Of a stretch of 64,000 nt of DNA, positions 24,875 through 32,263 are shown piece after piece (the first letter of the stretch is position 1; every line of letters begins with the position of its first letter). Source of the DNA: Odiellus spinosus (taxonomy: Eukaryota > Arthropoda > Arachnida > Opiliones > Phalangiidae); the NCBI GenBank assembly GCA_963920705.1, contig OY987232.1, positions 3,720,001-3,784,000 of the forward strand. Direction: 5' to 3'. A program made the translations under genes and the position numbers. The notes below the pieces were generated by a model that saw only the letters and a program-made list of their open reading frames with translations, was not told the origin of the DNA and did no database searches.

Positions 24875-24897
24875 TGAGTTAAATCCCACTTCTGAAT
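24875..24897 (-). other. Probable tRNA-Leu primer-binding site
   Basis: Directly inside the 5' LTR the minus strand reads attcagaagtgggattt. CAGAAGTGGGATT is complementary to the 3' part of animal tRNA-Leu, lacking the outermost bases next to CCA. A tRNA-Leu primer is recalled for the mdg3/micropia type of insect gypsy elements. The match is by memory of tRNA sequence, not by search. Confidence 0.5.
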
Positions 24898-25170
24898 TGA
24901 TAACGTTACTTCATAATGACTTACGAGGCGTTTGGTTGAGTTTAATTAAGGTTTAATCATACAAGCAAAATAGTTAATGGTTATCATACATTGTCAGGTC
25001 TGGTTACCTCGGGAACCGGAAAAAGAGTGTTCTCCGTTGGTCAATGTGGTCTTTGGGGTAAGAATATACAGATGGTTGCGCCATCTGTACCTAGTGTCGG
25101 GAGTTTTAATACAGAGCTAAATACAGGGTGGTCTATTGCTAGTGACCTATCTGTCTGTCTGGCGTTAACA
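24898..25170 (-). repeat. 5' LTR of the gypsy-type element
   Basis: This 273-bp LTR is the 5' one because the coding parts run on the minus strand. On that strand it begins TGTTAACGCC and ends CGTTATCA. It looks identical to the LTR at 18,956-19,228, implying a recent insertion. Confidence 0.93.
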
Positions 25171-25174
25171 CCAA
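25171..25174. repeat. Target-site duplication CCAA, right
   Basis: This is the second copy of the 4-bp duplication, followed at once by the PLE endonuclease sequence tatattttaaatcgc. Confidence 0.88.
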
Positions 25175-25275
25175 TATATTTTAAATCGCAATTACAATTA
25201 ACCTCGTATATGACACCTTTCTTATTTTCGTCTAGAATTTTTTCCCGTTTTCTATATTCTCCCCAATTTACCATT
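25175..25275 (-). pseudogene. PLE endonuclease N-terminal part, fragment 2 (right of the LTR element)
   Basis: The minus strand reads MVNWGEYRKREKILDENKKG, then VIYEV, CNC and DLKYIG, and is then cut by the LTR element. It is the first third of the endonuclease whose remainder lies at 18,545-18,951. The linker to the RT has eight A where the plus-strand copy has seven, so RT and endonuclease are in different frames in this copy as well. Confidence 0.82.
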
Positions 25276-26450
25276 TTTTTTCTCTAATGTTTCAGTGCCT
25301 CTACTTACTACATCTATTCCCATTTTTCCTAACTTTCTTTTTAGGCGTTCATTCAAACCATCATAATATGGTAAAACTATCCATATTCTATCTTTTTCCT
25401 TTTCTTTTTTCTCCGTTAATCTATCCTTATCTTTCTGTTTCTCAATCTCTCTGTCGATCATTTTCTCGGGATATCCACTATTTAATAACTGTTCCTTGAT
25501 CATTCGTAAATCCTTATCTTTCTCGTCTGATAGTCTAACTACCCTATTAACTAAACTTGATATTATCCCATTTTTTACGTTTTTCGGGTGGTATGATTGA
25601 TAATTCAAAAATGTCCCTGCATGCGTTGTTTTCTGGTATATTTCTGTTTTAAATTTATCTTTTTCTCTCACTAATTTCATATCTAAGAAGGCTAATTTTT
25701 TATCTTCCTCTTATTCTATAGTGAATTTTACTTCACGACAAATATTATTCAACTTATTTAAAAATACCTTCACCTCCCTATCACTACCTTTCCACACAGC
25801 GCAGATATCATCTACAAACCTTACCCAGAACCTTGGGAAATCTAAAAATAATTTTACCGCCCTATCCTCGATCTTAATTAGAAATAAATTTGCCAAAACA
25901 CAAGAAATTGCTGAACCCATCGGTAACCCTTGTACCTGCATAAATAATTCTTCATTAAATTTAAACCCCGTGTCTTCCCAACACAATATTGTCGCCTCTA
26001 TTATATCTTTTATTTCTAAATTGTTTCTAAATTCTTTAGTACTACCTTTTAGCTCTATTTCTATAATTTGTATCATGTCTTCTCTAGGTATGCTCGGAAA
26101 CATACTTACAACATCAAAACTAACTAATCTTTCTCCTCCTCCTAACTTCAATTTTCCTAACCTTTCTTTTAAATCAAATGAATTTTTTAATATTTTCTCC
26201 GACTGTACTATTTTTTTAAAAATTTCTGCTAAGTATTTTGCCACTTTTGCCGTTGGACTTGAATTCATGCAAATTATAATTCTAATCGGATAATCTTTTT
26301 TATGCGCTTTCACTAAACCTTTAATTTTTGGAATTTTCGCACTATCATTTCTGAGTTTAAATTTTGTCTTATTGTCTATCTTTTTTTCTTTGCACCATTT
26401 TAAAGTTAATTCTTTCACTCTCTTCATTTGTTTTTCTAATTTGTAAGTCC
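25276..26450 (-). pseudogene. PLE reverse transcriptase, C-terminal half, fragment 2
   Basis: On the minus strand this covers the RT from GTYKLEKQMKRVKEL through YPIRIIICMNSSP, motif A (SFDVVSMFPSIP), motif B (LPMGSAIS), motif C (RFVDD) and the thumb to the linker. It lacks the N-terminal half including ADKG. The 5' end is cut at 26,450, where sequence of the next fragment (ccttaatgcaaaccgg) begins. A TAA replaces the TTA codon of the plus-strand copy at about 25,711-25,713 after KFTIE. The region up to 26,126 looks identical to 28,49x-29,337. Confidence 0.85.
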
Positions 26451-26795
26451 CCTTAATGCAAACCGGTTCCAAAACCTCCTCTTATCTAATCCCCCCCTCC
26501 CTCCCTCTCTTCCAGCAACCTTTAATTTTTAACCCTTCCTCTAAATTCAAATTTCCCTTTCTTTCTATTATTAAGCTTTCTCCTATTTTTCTTTTCCAGT
26601 AATCTTTCTCCATTTTTACAATTTTAAAACTATCCCAATTAATTTTATGCTCTTTATTATTTTTCATATGCATTGCCAACGCATTTTTTCCTCCCCTCTT
26701 TTTACCGCATATTTATGTTCTTTTTTTTTTTTTTTTTTTTTTTCACTAATCGTCCTTTTTGTTTCCCCAATATATTTTAAATCGCAATTACAATT
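26451..26795 (-). pseudogene. PLE endonuclease remnant, fragment 3
   Basis: This near-identical counterpart of 16,991-17,330 (offset about 9,460) has the endonuclease C-terminal part, an expanded poly-A of about 22 in sense (26,721-26,743) and YIGETKR, then the same jump into the RT at about 26,795. It starts at 26,451, so it lacks its 3' pseudo-LTR. Shared poly-A expansion and shared deletion show common descent with fragment 1. Confidence 0.82.
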
Positions 26796-27814
26796 TCACT
26801 AAACCTTTAATTTTTGGAATTTTCGCACTATCATTTCTGAGTTTATATTTTGTCTTATTGTCTATCTTTTTTTCTTTGCACCATTTTAAAGTTAATTCTT
26901 TCACTCTCTTCATTTGTTTTTCTAATTTGTAAGTCCCAGTTTTTTTTAAAAGTTTCTACACTCAGTGCCCTATTCACTTTTTCAATATATTCTACTCTAT
27001 TCAATATTACAATCTTATTTCCTTTGTCTGCCGGAACGATAACGATATCTTCTCTTTTCGCTAAGCTATTTACGATCTTTTCCTCTAGATGATTCCTTTC
27101 TCTTTTTTTTCTTTTCTCTATATTTAATTCATTTCTTACTATTATACTAATCTCCCTACATTTATCTTCGTCCATTCTATTTACATGAAACATTTTTTCA
27201 AATTCCATTTCAATTTCTTCCGGTTTAAATTTCTTGGGCTTCATGGCATATCCTAGTCCTAAGTTTAAGATCTCTTCTTCCTCTCTGTTAAGTTCTATTC
27301 CTGATAAGTTTATTACATTATTGCTGCAACCACTTCCCTTTCTCGTTTTTTCTATTTCACCAATTTTTTCTTTCTTCATTTTTTCAAATTTTGATCTTTG
27401 AATAGCCTTGGTTTTTTCATATTTCCACCAATACGCATTTTTTGCCCACTTTTTAATTAAACTAAATGTTTCTGTGCTTAGTTCTCCTTCTATCCTCTGT
27501 TCTATTGATCTATTATCCTTTTCTAAATTTCCCACTTCAAATTTGATCTCACCAATTTCGTGCGTCATTTCCGTTAATTGCCATTGTAGTTTCCTCTTTT
27601 CTAGATTGCTGTCCATTCTTCTTTTGTACTTCCTTTCTACTTTTAACCATCTTGGAACCAGTTTCCATTTCCGACATTTGGACAGAAACGTGATATGATT
27701 TCTTTTCCTTGCCAATTTGTCTAAATTATTCTTGTACGCGAACGCTAATTTTATCAGGCCTTGGTCCTGTATTAACTGATATAACCAATCATTTCTTTTT
27801 CAGGTATTATACAT
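26796..27814 (-). pseudogene. PLE reverse transcriptase, N-terminal half, fragment 3
   Basis: This minus-strand N-terminal RT half corresponds to fragment 1 (17,331-18,347). It includes VPADKGNK and ends at KIKGLVK with the same deletion junction. An extra base in the oligo-T at about 26,939-26,947 shifts the frame after VETFKK. The start codon lies at 27,812-27,814 and, as in fragment 1, is followed by TGA at codon 5. It is dead because RT motifs A to C are missing. Confidence 0.85.
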
Positions 27815-28010
27815 TTAATTAAAATATTTTTCACAAGGAGTCACTGCAGTTTTATTTATCAATAATTTTATTGACTAAGACAACGTTTCGGAGCTATTAC
27901 TCCATCATCAGGTCCACTACTAATTCCCTTTCATTAATTACATATTTTATATATACACAACTTAAAAAACTTTAACAATCTAATCATTTAAAAAAATTCT
28001 AATTTTTTTA
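27815..28010 (-). repeat. PLE pseudo-LTR, copy 3 (minus)
   Basis: This reverse-complement pseudo-LTR is the counterpart of 18,348-18,544 in the second tandem unit. It starts with ttaattaa behind the fragment 3 start codon. Confidence 0.82.
27879..27915 (-). ncRNA. Hammerhead-like motif, minus pseudo-LTR copy 3
   Basis: The same core is present on the minus strand: CUGAUGA, GGAG-UAAUAG-CUCC, GAAAC, GUUGUC. This is the fifth copy of the motif in the island. Confidence 0.58.
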
Positions 28011-28495
28011 AAAAAATTTCTAATCATTTAAAAAAATTTTTTAATCATTTAAATCCCATTCCATCTACCCTTAATGCAAACCGGTTCCAAAACCTCCTCT
28101 TATCTAATCCCCCCTCCCTCCCTCTCTTCCTCTCTTCCAGCAACCTTTAATTTTTAACCCTTCCTCTAAATTCATATTTCCCTTTCTTTCTATTATTAAG
28201 CTTTCTCCTATTTTTCTTTTCCAGTAATCTTTCTCCATTTTTACAATTTTAAAACTATCCCAATTAATTTTATGCTCTTTATTATTTTTTATATGCATTG
28301 CCAACGCATTTTTTTTCCTCCCCTCTTTTTACCGCATATTTAAATTCTTTTTTTCTTTCACTAATCGTCCTTTTTGTTTCCCCAATATATTTTAAATCGC
28401 AATTACAATTAACCTCGTATATGACACCTTTCTTATTTTCGTCTAGAATTTTTTCCCGTTTTCTATATTCTCCCCAATTTACCATTTTTTTTCTC
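28011..28495 (-). pseudogene. PLE endonuclease, complete but frameshifted, fragment 4
   Basis: An AT-rich 3' region (28,011-28,080) is followed on the minus strand by the whole endonuclease: MVNWGEYRKREK, GVIYEV, CNC, YIGETKR, SERKKEF (Phe where the plus copy has His48) and, in a shifted frame, IGESLIIERKG to the end. Eight A at about 28,311-28,318 cause the shift, against seven in the plus-strand copy. This copy preserves the empty target site of the LTR element at 28,380-28,386. Confidence 0.82.
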
Positions 28496-29337
28496 TAATG
28501 TTTCAGTGCCTCTACTTACTACATCTATTCCCATTTTTCCTAACTTTCTTTTTAGGCGTTCATTCAAACCATCATAATATGGTAAAACTATCCATATTCT
28601 ATCTTTTTCCTTTTCTTTTTTCTCCGTTAATCTATCCTTATCTTTCTGTTTCTCAATCTCTCTGTCGATCATTTTCTCGGGATATCCACTATTTAATAAC
28701 TGTTCCTTGATCATTCGTAAATCCTTATCTTTCTCGTCTGATAGTCTAACTACCCTATTAACTAAACTTGATATTATCCCATTTTTTACGTTTTTCGGGT
28801 GGTATGATTGATAATTCAAAAATGTCCCTGCATGCGTTGTTTTCTGGTATATTTCTGTTTTAAATTTATCTTTTTCTCTCACTAATTTCATATCTAAGAA
28901 GGCTAATTTTTTATCTTCCTCTTATTCTATAGTGAATTTTACTTCACGACAAATATTATTCAACTTATTTAAAAATACCTTCACCTCCCTATCACTACCT
29001 TTCCACACAGCGCAGATATCATCTACAAACCTTACCCAGAACCTTGGGAAATCTAAAAATAATTTTACCGCCCTATCCTCGATCTTAATTAGAAATAAAT
29101 TTGCCAAAACACAAGAAATTGCTGAACCCATCGGTAACCCTTGTACCTGCATAAATAATTCTTCATTAAATTTAAACCCCGTGTCTTCCCAACACAATAT
29201 TGTCGCCTCTATTATATCTTTTATTTCTAAATTGTTTCTAAATTCTTTAGTACTACCTTTTAGCTCTATTTCTATAATTTGTATCATGTCTTCTCTAGGT
29301 ATGCTCGGAAACATACTTACAACATCAAAACTAACTA
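28496..29337 (-). pseudogene. PLE reverse transcriptase, C-terminal part, fragment 4
   Basis: On the minus strand this runs from just before motif A (LVSFDVVSMFPSIP preceded by junction residues MGIEV) through LPMGSAIS and RFVDD to the RT-endonuclease linker. The same TAA as in fragment 2 interrupts the thumb. It is truncated at 29,337 at the head-to-head join with the plus-strand element. The sequence looks identical to 25,285-26,126 at an offset of 3,211. Confidence 0.85.
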
Positions 29338-29350
29338 CTTCTATTCCCAT
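29338..29350. other. Head-to-head junction between minus and plus PLE copies
   Basis: The minus-strand RT sequence stops after ctaacta at 29,337, just upstream of RT motif A in coding sense. The plus-strand pseudo-LTR starts at 29,351. The 13 bases between (cttctattcccat) fit neither partner at this point but resemble a stretch in the RT-endonuclease linker of the minus copies (catctattcccat near 28,521), suggesting template switching or filler at an inverted join. Confidence 0.6.
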
Positions 29351-29547
29351 TAAAAAAATTAGAATTTTTTTAAATGATTAGATTGTTAAAGTTTTTTTAA
29401 GTTGTGTATATATAAAATATGTAATTAATGAAAGGGAATTAGTAGTGGACCTGATGATGGAGTAATAGCTCCGAAACGTTGTCTTAGTCAATAAAATTAT
29501 TGATAAATAAAACTGCAGTGACTCCTTGGGAAAAATATTTTAATTAA
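29351..29547 (+). repeat. 5' pseudo-LTR of the plus-strand PLE
   Basis: This 197-bp repeat runs from taaaaaaattagaa to ttaattaa and matches 32,068-32,263. It holds the hammerhead-like motif. It ends directly before the coding ATG. PLEs typically carry such pseudo-LTRs, which arise from tandem or circular templates rather than by the retroviral mechanism. Confidence 0.85.
29447..29483 (+). ncRNA. Hammerhead-ribozyme-like motif, 5' pseudo-LTR
   Basis: The conserved core strings of a hammerhead ribozyme are present in order. CUGAUGA lies at 29,451-29,457. A stem II of GGAG and CUCC closes a UAAUAG loop at 29,459-29,472. GAAA lies at 29,473-29,476, and then C, GUU, GUC fits a 2-bp stem III with a triloop and a GUC cleavage triplet. 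Hammerhead motifs with very small stem III are known in pseudo-LTRs of PLEs. Two caveats apply: an extra U sits between CUGAUGA and stem II, and stem I (5' GGAC against 3' ...AGUC) pairs only if UUA is looped out. Activity is not shown. Confidence 0.6.
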
Positions 29548-31578
29548 ATGTATAATACCTTCAAAAGAAATGATTGGTTATATCAGTTAATACAGGACCA
29601 AGGCCTGATAAAATTAGCTTTCGCGTACAAGAATAATTTAGACAAATTGGCAAGGAAAAGAAATCATATCACGTTTCTGTCCAAATGTCGGAAATGGAAA
29701 CTGGTTCCAAGATGGTTAAAAGTAGAAAGGAAGTACAAAAGAAGAATGGACAGCAATCTAGAAAAGAGGAAACTACAATGGCAATTAACGGAAATGACGC
29801 ACGAAATTGGTGAGATCAAATTTGAAGTGGGAAATTTAGAAAAGGATAATAGATCAATAGAACAGAGGATAGAAGGAGAACTAAGCACAGAAACATTTAG
29901 TTTAATTAAAAAGTGGGCAAAAAATGCGTATTGGTGGAAATATGAAAAAACCAAGGCTATTCAAAGATCAAAATTTGAAAAAATGAAGAAAGAAAAAATT
30001 GGTGAAATAGAAAAAACGAGAAAGGGAAGTGGTTGCAGCAATAATGTAATAAACTTATCAGGAATAGAACTTAACAGAGAGGAAGAAGAGATCTTAAACT
30101 TAGGACTAGGATATGCCATGAAGCCCAAGAAATTTAAACCGGAAGAAATTGAAATGGAATTTGAAAAAATGTTTCATGTAAATAGAATGGACGAAGATAA
30201 ATGTAGGGAGATTAGTATAATAGTAAGAAATGAATTAAATATAGAGAAAAGAAAAAAAAGAGAAAGGAATCATCTAGAGGAAAAGATAGTAAATAGCTTA
30301 GCGAAAAGAGAAGATATCGTTATCGTTCCGGCAGACAAAGGAAATAAGATCGTAATATTGAATAGAGTAGAATATATTGAAAAAGTGAATAGGGCACTGA
30401 GTGTAGAAACTTTTAAAAAAACTGGGACTTACAAATTAGAAAAACAAATGAAGAGAGTGAAAGAATTAACTTTAAAATGGTGCAAAGAAAAAAAGATAGA
30501 CAATAAGACAAAATTTAAACTCAGAAATGATAGTGCGAAAATTCCAAAAATTAAAGGTTTAGTGAAAGCGCATAAAAAAGATTATCCGATTAGAATTATA
30601 ATTTGCATGAATTCAAGTCCAACGGCAAAAGTGGCAAAATACTTAGCAGAAATTTTTAAAAAAATAGTACAGTCGGAGAAAATATTAAAAAATTCATTTG
30701 ATTTAAAAGAAAGGTTAGGAAAATTGAAGTTAGGAGGAGGAGAAAGATTAGTTAGTTTTGATGTTGTAAGTATGTTTCCGAGCATACCTAGAGAAGACAT
30801 GATACAAATTATAGAAATAGAGCTAAAAGGTAGTACTAAAGAATTTAGAAACAATTTAGAAATAAAAGATATAATAGAGGCGACAATATTGTGTTGGGAA
30901 GACACGGGGTTTAAATTTAATGAAGAATTATTTATGCAGGTACAAGGGTTACCGATGGGTTCAGCAATTTCTTGTGTTTTGGTAAATTTATTTCTAATTA
31001 AGATCGAGGATTGGGCGGTAAAATTATTTTTAGATTTCCCAAGGTTCTGGGTAAGGTTTGTAGATGATATCTGCGCTGTGTGGAAAGGTAGTGATAGGGG
31101 GGTGAAGGTATTTTTAAATAAGTTGAATAATATTTGTCGTGAAGTAAAATTCACTATAGAATTAGAGGAAGATAAAAAATTAGCCTTCTTAGATATGAAA
31201 TTAGTGAGAGAAAAAGATAAAATTAAAACAGAAATATACCAGAAAACAACGCATGCAGGGACATTTTTGAATTATCAATCATACCACCCGAAAAACGTAA
31301 AAAATGGGATAATATCAAGTTTAGTTAATAGGGTAGTTAGACTATCAGACGAGAAAGATAAGGATTTACGAATGATCAAGGAACAGTTATTAAATAGTGG
31401 ATATCCCGAGAAAATGATCGACAGAGAGATTGAGAAACAGAAAGATAAGGATAGATTAACGGAGAAACAAGAAAAGGAAAAAGATAGAATATGGATAGTT
31501 TTACCATATTATGATGGTTTGAATGAACGCCTAAAAAGAAAGTTAGGAAAAATGGGAATAGATGTAGTAAGGCACTGA
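29548..31578 (+). CDS. Penelope-like reverse transcriptase
   Basis: This 676-residue frame encodes the reverse transcriptase of the PLE, which copies the element RNA into DNA, by family knowledge primed at a nicked target. Residues 1-240 form a basic, coiled-coil-rich N-terminal region. VPADKGNK lies near residue 260, a hallmark of PLE and related RTs. RT motif A, SFDVVSMFPSIP with its catalytic Asp, is at about 401-413. Motif B, LPMGSAIS, starts near 468. Motif C, RFVDD with the catalytic Asp pair, is at about 502-506. The thumb-like stretch AFLDMKLV followed by YQKTTHAGTFLNYQSYHP lies near 545-580. The ATG at 29,548 directly follows the pseudo-LTR and opens MYNTFKRND. The frame ends ...DVVRH, where all minus-strand copies instead read DVVSRGTETLEKK. 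The early end therefore comes from a small deletion near 31,571, and the endonuclease lies just downstream in another frame. Confidence 0.88.
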   Translation: MYNTFKRNDWLYQLIQDQGLIKLAFAYKNNLDKLARKRNHITFLSKCRKWKLVPRWLKVERKYKRRMDSNLEKRKLQWQLTEMTHEIGEIKFEVGNLEKDNRSIEQRIEGELSTETFSLIKKWAKNAYWWKYEKTKAIQRSKFEKMKKEKIGEIEKTRKGSGCSNNVINLSGIELNREEEEILNLGLGYAMKPKKFKPEEIEMEFEKMFHVNRMDEDKCREISIIVRNELNIEKRKKRERNHLEEKIVNSLAKREDIVIVPADKGNKIVILNRVEYIEKVNRALSVETFKKTGTYKLEKQMKRVKELTLKWCKEKKIDNKTKFKLRNDSAKIPKIKGLVKAHKKDYPIRIIICMNSSPTAKVAKYLAEIFKKIVQSEKILKNSFDLKERLGKLKLGGGERLVSFDVVSMFPSIPREDMIQIIEIELKGSTKEFRNNLEIKDIIEATILCWEDTGFKFNEELFMQVQGLPMGSAISCVLVNLFLIKIEDWAVKLFLDFPRFWVRFVDDICAVWKGSDRGVKVFLNKLNNICREVKFTIELEEDKKLAFLDMKLVREKDKIKTEIYQKTTHAGTFLNYQSYHPKNVKNGIISSLVNRVVRLSDEKDKDLRMIKEQLLNSGYPEKMIDREIEKQKDKDRLTEKQEKEKDRIWIVLPYYDGLNERLKRKLGKMGIDVVRH

Positions 31579-31594
31579 AACATTAGAGAAAAAA

Positions 31595-31978
31595 ATGGTA
31601 AATTGGGGAGAATATAGAAAACGGGAAAAAATTCTAGACGAAAATAAGAAAGGTGTCATATACGAGGTTAATTGTAATTGCGATTTAAAATATATTGGGG
31701 AAACAAAAAGGACGATTAGTGAAAGAAAAAAAGAACATAAATATGCGGTAAAAAGAGGGGAGGAAAAAAATGCGTTGGCAATGCATATAAAAAATAATAA
31801 AGAGCATAAAATTAACTGGGATAGTTTTAAAATTGTAAAAATGGAGAAAGATTACTGGAAAAGAAAAATAGGAGAAAGCTTAATAATAGAAAGAAAGGGA
31901 AATATGAATTTAGAGGAAGGGTTAAAAATTAAAGGTTGCTGGAAGAGAGGGAGGGAGGGAGGGGGGGGGATTAGATAA
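31595..31978 (+). CDS. Penelope-like GIY-YIG endonuclease domain
   Basis: This 127-residue frame encodes the C-terminal endonuclease of the PLE, which by family knowledge nicks target DNA for integration. Visible features are GVIYEV (residues 20-25, the GIY strand), CNC (27-29, the zinc-finger-like cysteines typical of EN+ PLEs), YIGETKR (33-39, YIG strand plus catalytic-type Arg39), SERKKEH (42-48, helix with His48) and IGESLIIERKG (92-102, with Glu94 the likely metal-binding Glu). The end, KRGREGGGGIR, is written by a G-rich tract that differs in length between copies. In the family this domain is fused to the RT; here the linker indel separates the frames, so the ATG at 31,595 is probably an internal Met rather than a true start. 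Confidence 0.85.
   Translation: MVNWGEYRKREKILDENKKGVIYEVNCNCDLKYIGETKRTISERKKEHKYAVKRGEEKNALAMHIKNNKEHKINWDSFKIVKMEKDYWKRKIGESLIIERKGNMNLEEGLKIKGCWKRGREGGGGIR
31948..31969 (+). other. G-rich tract at the end of the endonuclease frame
   Basis: Runs of three or more G separated by single A, ending in nine G, meet the usual pattern for a four-tract G-quadruplex on the sense strand. The tract codes for the last residues of the endonuclease and varies in length between the PLE copies, as a simple repeat would. Confidence 0.7.
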
Positions 31979-32067
31979 GAGGAGGTTTTGGAACCGGTTT
32001 GCATTAAGGGTAGATGGACAGGGATTTAAATGATTAAAAAAAATTTTTAAATGATTAGAAATTTTTT

Positions 32068-32263
32068 TAAAAAAATTAGAATTTTTTTAAATGATTAGAT
32101 TGTTAAAGTTTTTTTAAGTTGTGTATATATAAAATATGTAATTAATGAAAGGGAATTAGTAGTGGACCTGATGATGGAGTAATAGCTCCGAAACGTTGTC
32201 TTAGTCAATAAAATTATTGATAAATAAAACTGCAGTGACTCCTTGTGAAAATATTTTAATTAA
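32068..32263 (+). repeat. 3' pseudo-LTR of the plus-strand PLE
   Basis: This direct copy of 29,351-29,547, one base shorter, differs around the ccttg(t/g)gaaaa stretch near the end. It forms the right end of the island, and its last eight bases, ttaattaa, abut the 12-bp target duplication. Confidence 0.85.
32164..32200 (+). ncRNA. Hammerhead-ribozyme-like motif, 3' pseudo-LTR
   Basis: This is the same core as in the 5' pseudo-LTR: CUGAUGA at 32,168-32,174, stem II GGAG (32,176-32,179) with CUCC (32,186-32,189), GAAA at 32,190-32,193 and GUC at 32,198-32,200. Motifs in both pseudo-LTRs would allow unit-length RNA to be released from a longer transcript, as proposed for PLEs. Confidence 0.6.

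Larger units (their letters stand above)
18956..25170 (-). mobile_element. Ty3/gypsy LTR retrotransposon fossil nested in the PLE
   Basis: This 6.2-kb element lies on the minus strand with 273-bp LTRs that look identical by eye, bounded by TG...CA and a 4-bp CCAA target duplication. Parts in element order are: 5' LTR, a tRNA-Leu-like primer site, gag, protease, RT with YMDD, RNase H, integrase, and 3' LTR. The pol order with integrase last places it in Ty3/gypsy. LTR length and probable tRNA-Leu primer recall the insect mdg3 group, which is a tentative placement. I see no envelope gene. All parts are present, but the coding region is interrupted by about two to three breaks, so it is treated as a young fossil. 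It interrupts the PLE endonuclease of fragment 2. Confidence 0.92.
16991..26126 (-). repeat. Tandem unit 1 of the minus-strand PLE pile
   Basis: Without the LTR element and one CCAA this unit is about 2.9 kb. It matches unit 2 (26,451-29,337) throughout: deleted fragment, pseudo-LTR, endonuclease, C-terminal RT. Offsets are 9,460-9,467 before the LTR element and 3,211 after it, as expected if unit 1 alone carries the 6,219-bp insertion and a few small indels. Confidence 0.82.
26451..29337 (-). repeat. Tandem unit 2 of the minus-strand PLE pile
   Basis: This copy of unit 1 lacks the LTR element and its target duplication. It begins exactly at ccttaatgca, abruptly joined to RT sequence of unit 1, and ends at the head-to-head junction. 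Its intact ccccaatat site shows the LTR element arrived after the units separated. Confidence 0.82.
16700..32263. mobile_element. Composite retroelement island in the satellite
   Basis: This 15.6-kb insertion consists of minus-strand PLE fragments (16,700-29,337), a nested LTR element (18,956-25,170), a junction at 29,338-29,350 and one nearly full plus-strand PLE (29,351-32,263). Both outer ends are PLE pseudo-LTR ends in inverted orientation. The left end carries 37 extra bases (16,700-16,736) that equal the start of the PLE coding region, a kind of short tail known for Penelope-like insertions. Flanking 12-bp direct repeats suggest the PLE part began as a single insertion event, later enlarged by duplication and by the LTR element. 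Base composition is less AT-rich than the satellite, most obviously in the LTR element. Confidence 0.8.
29351..32263 (+). mobile_element. Penelope-like element, nearly full length, with direct pseudo-LTRs
   Basis: The order is: 5' pseudo-LTR (29,351-29,547), RT frame (29,548-31,578), GIY-YIG endonuclease frame (31,595-31,978), AT-rich 3' untranslated stretch (31,979-32,067) and 3' pseudo-LTR (32,068-32,263). The two pseudo-LTRs end identically in ttaattaa and differ by only a few bases. An RT with the ADKG and RFVDD motifs followed by a C-terminal GIY-YIG domain is the signature of EN+ PLEs (Penelope, Poseidon and Neptune type), so family assignment is firm while the clade is not resolved. 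A short indel in the RT-endonuclease linker puts the two domains in different frames here, so this copy is probably not autonomous as it stands. Confidence 0.88.

Noticed and set aside
29548-31978. Telomerase, group II intron or retron reverse transcriptase
   Set aside because: ADKG, FDVVSMFPSIP and RFVDD together with a C-terminal GIY-YIG domain and pseudo-LTRs fit EN+ Penelope-like elements. Telomerase and retrons lack that endonuclease.
16700-32263. Inverted-repeat DNA transposon bounded by the inverted pseudo-LTRs
   Set aside because: The ends are PLE pseudo-LTRs, no transposase is present, and internal sequence is explained by PLE and LTR element parts.
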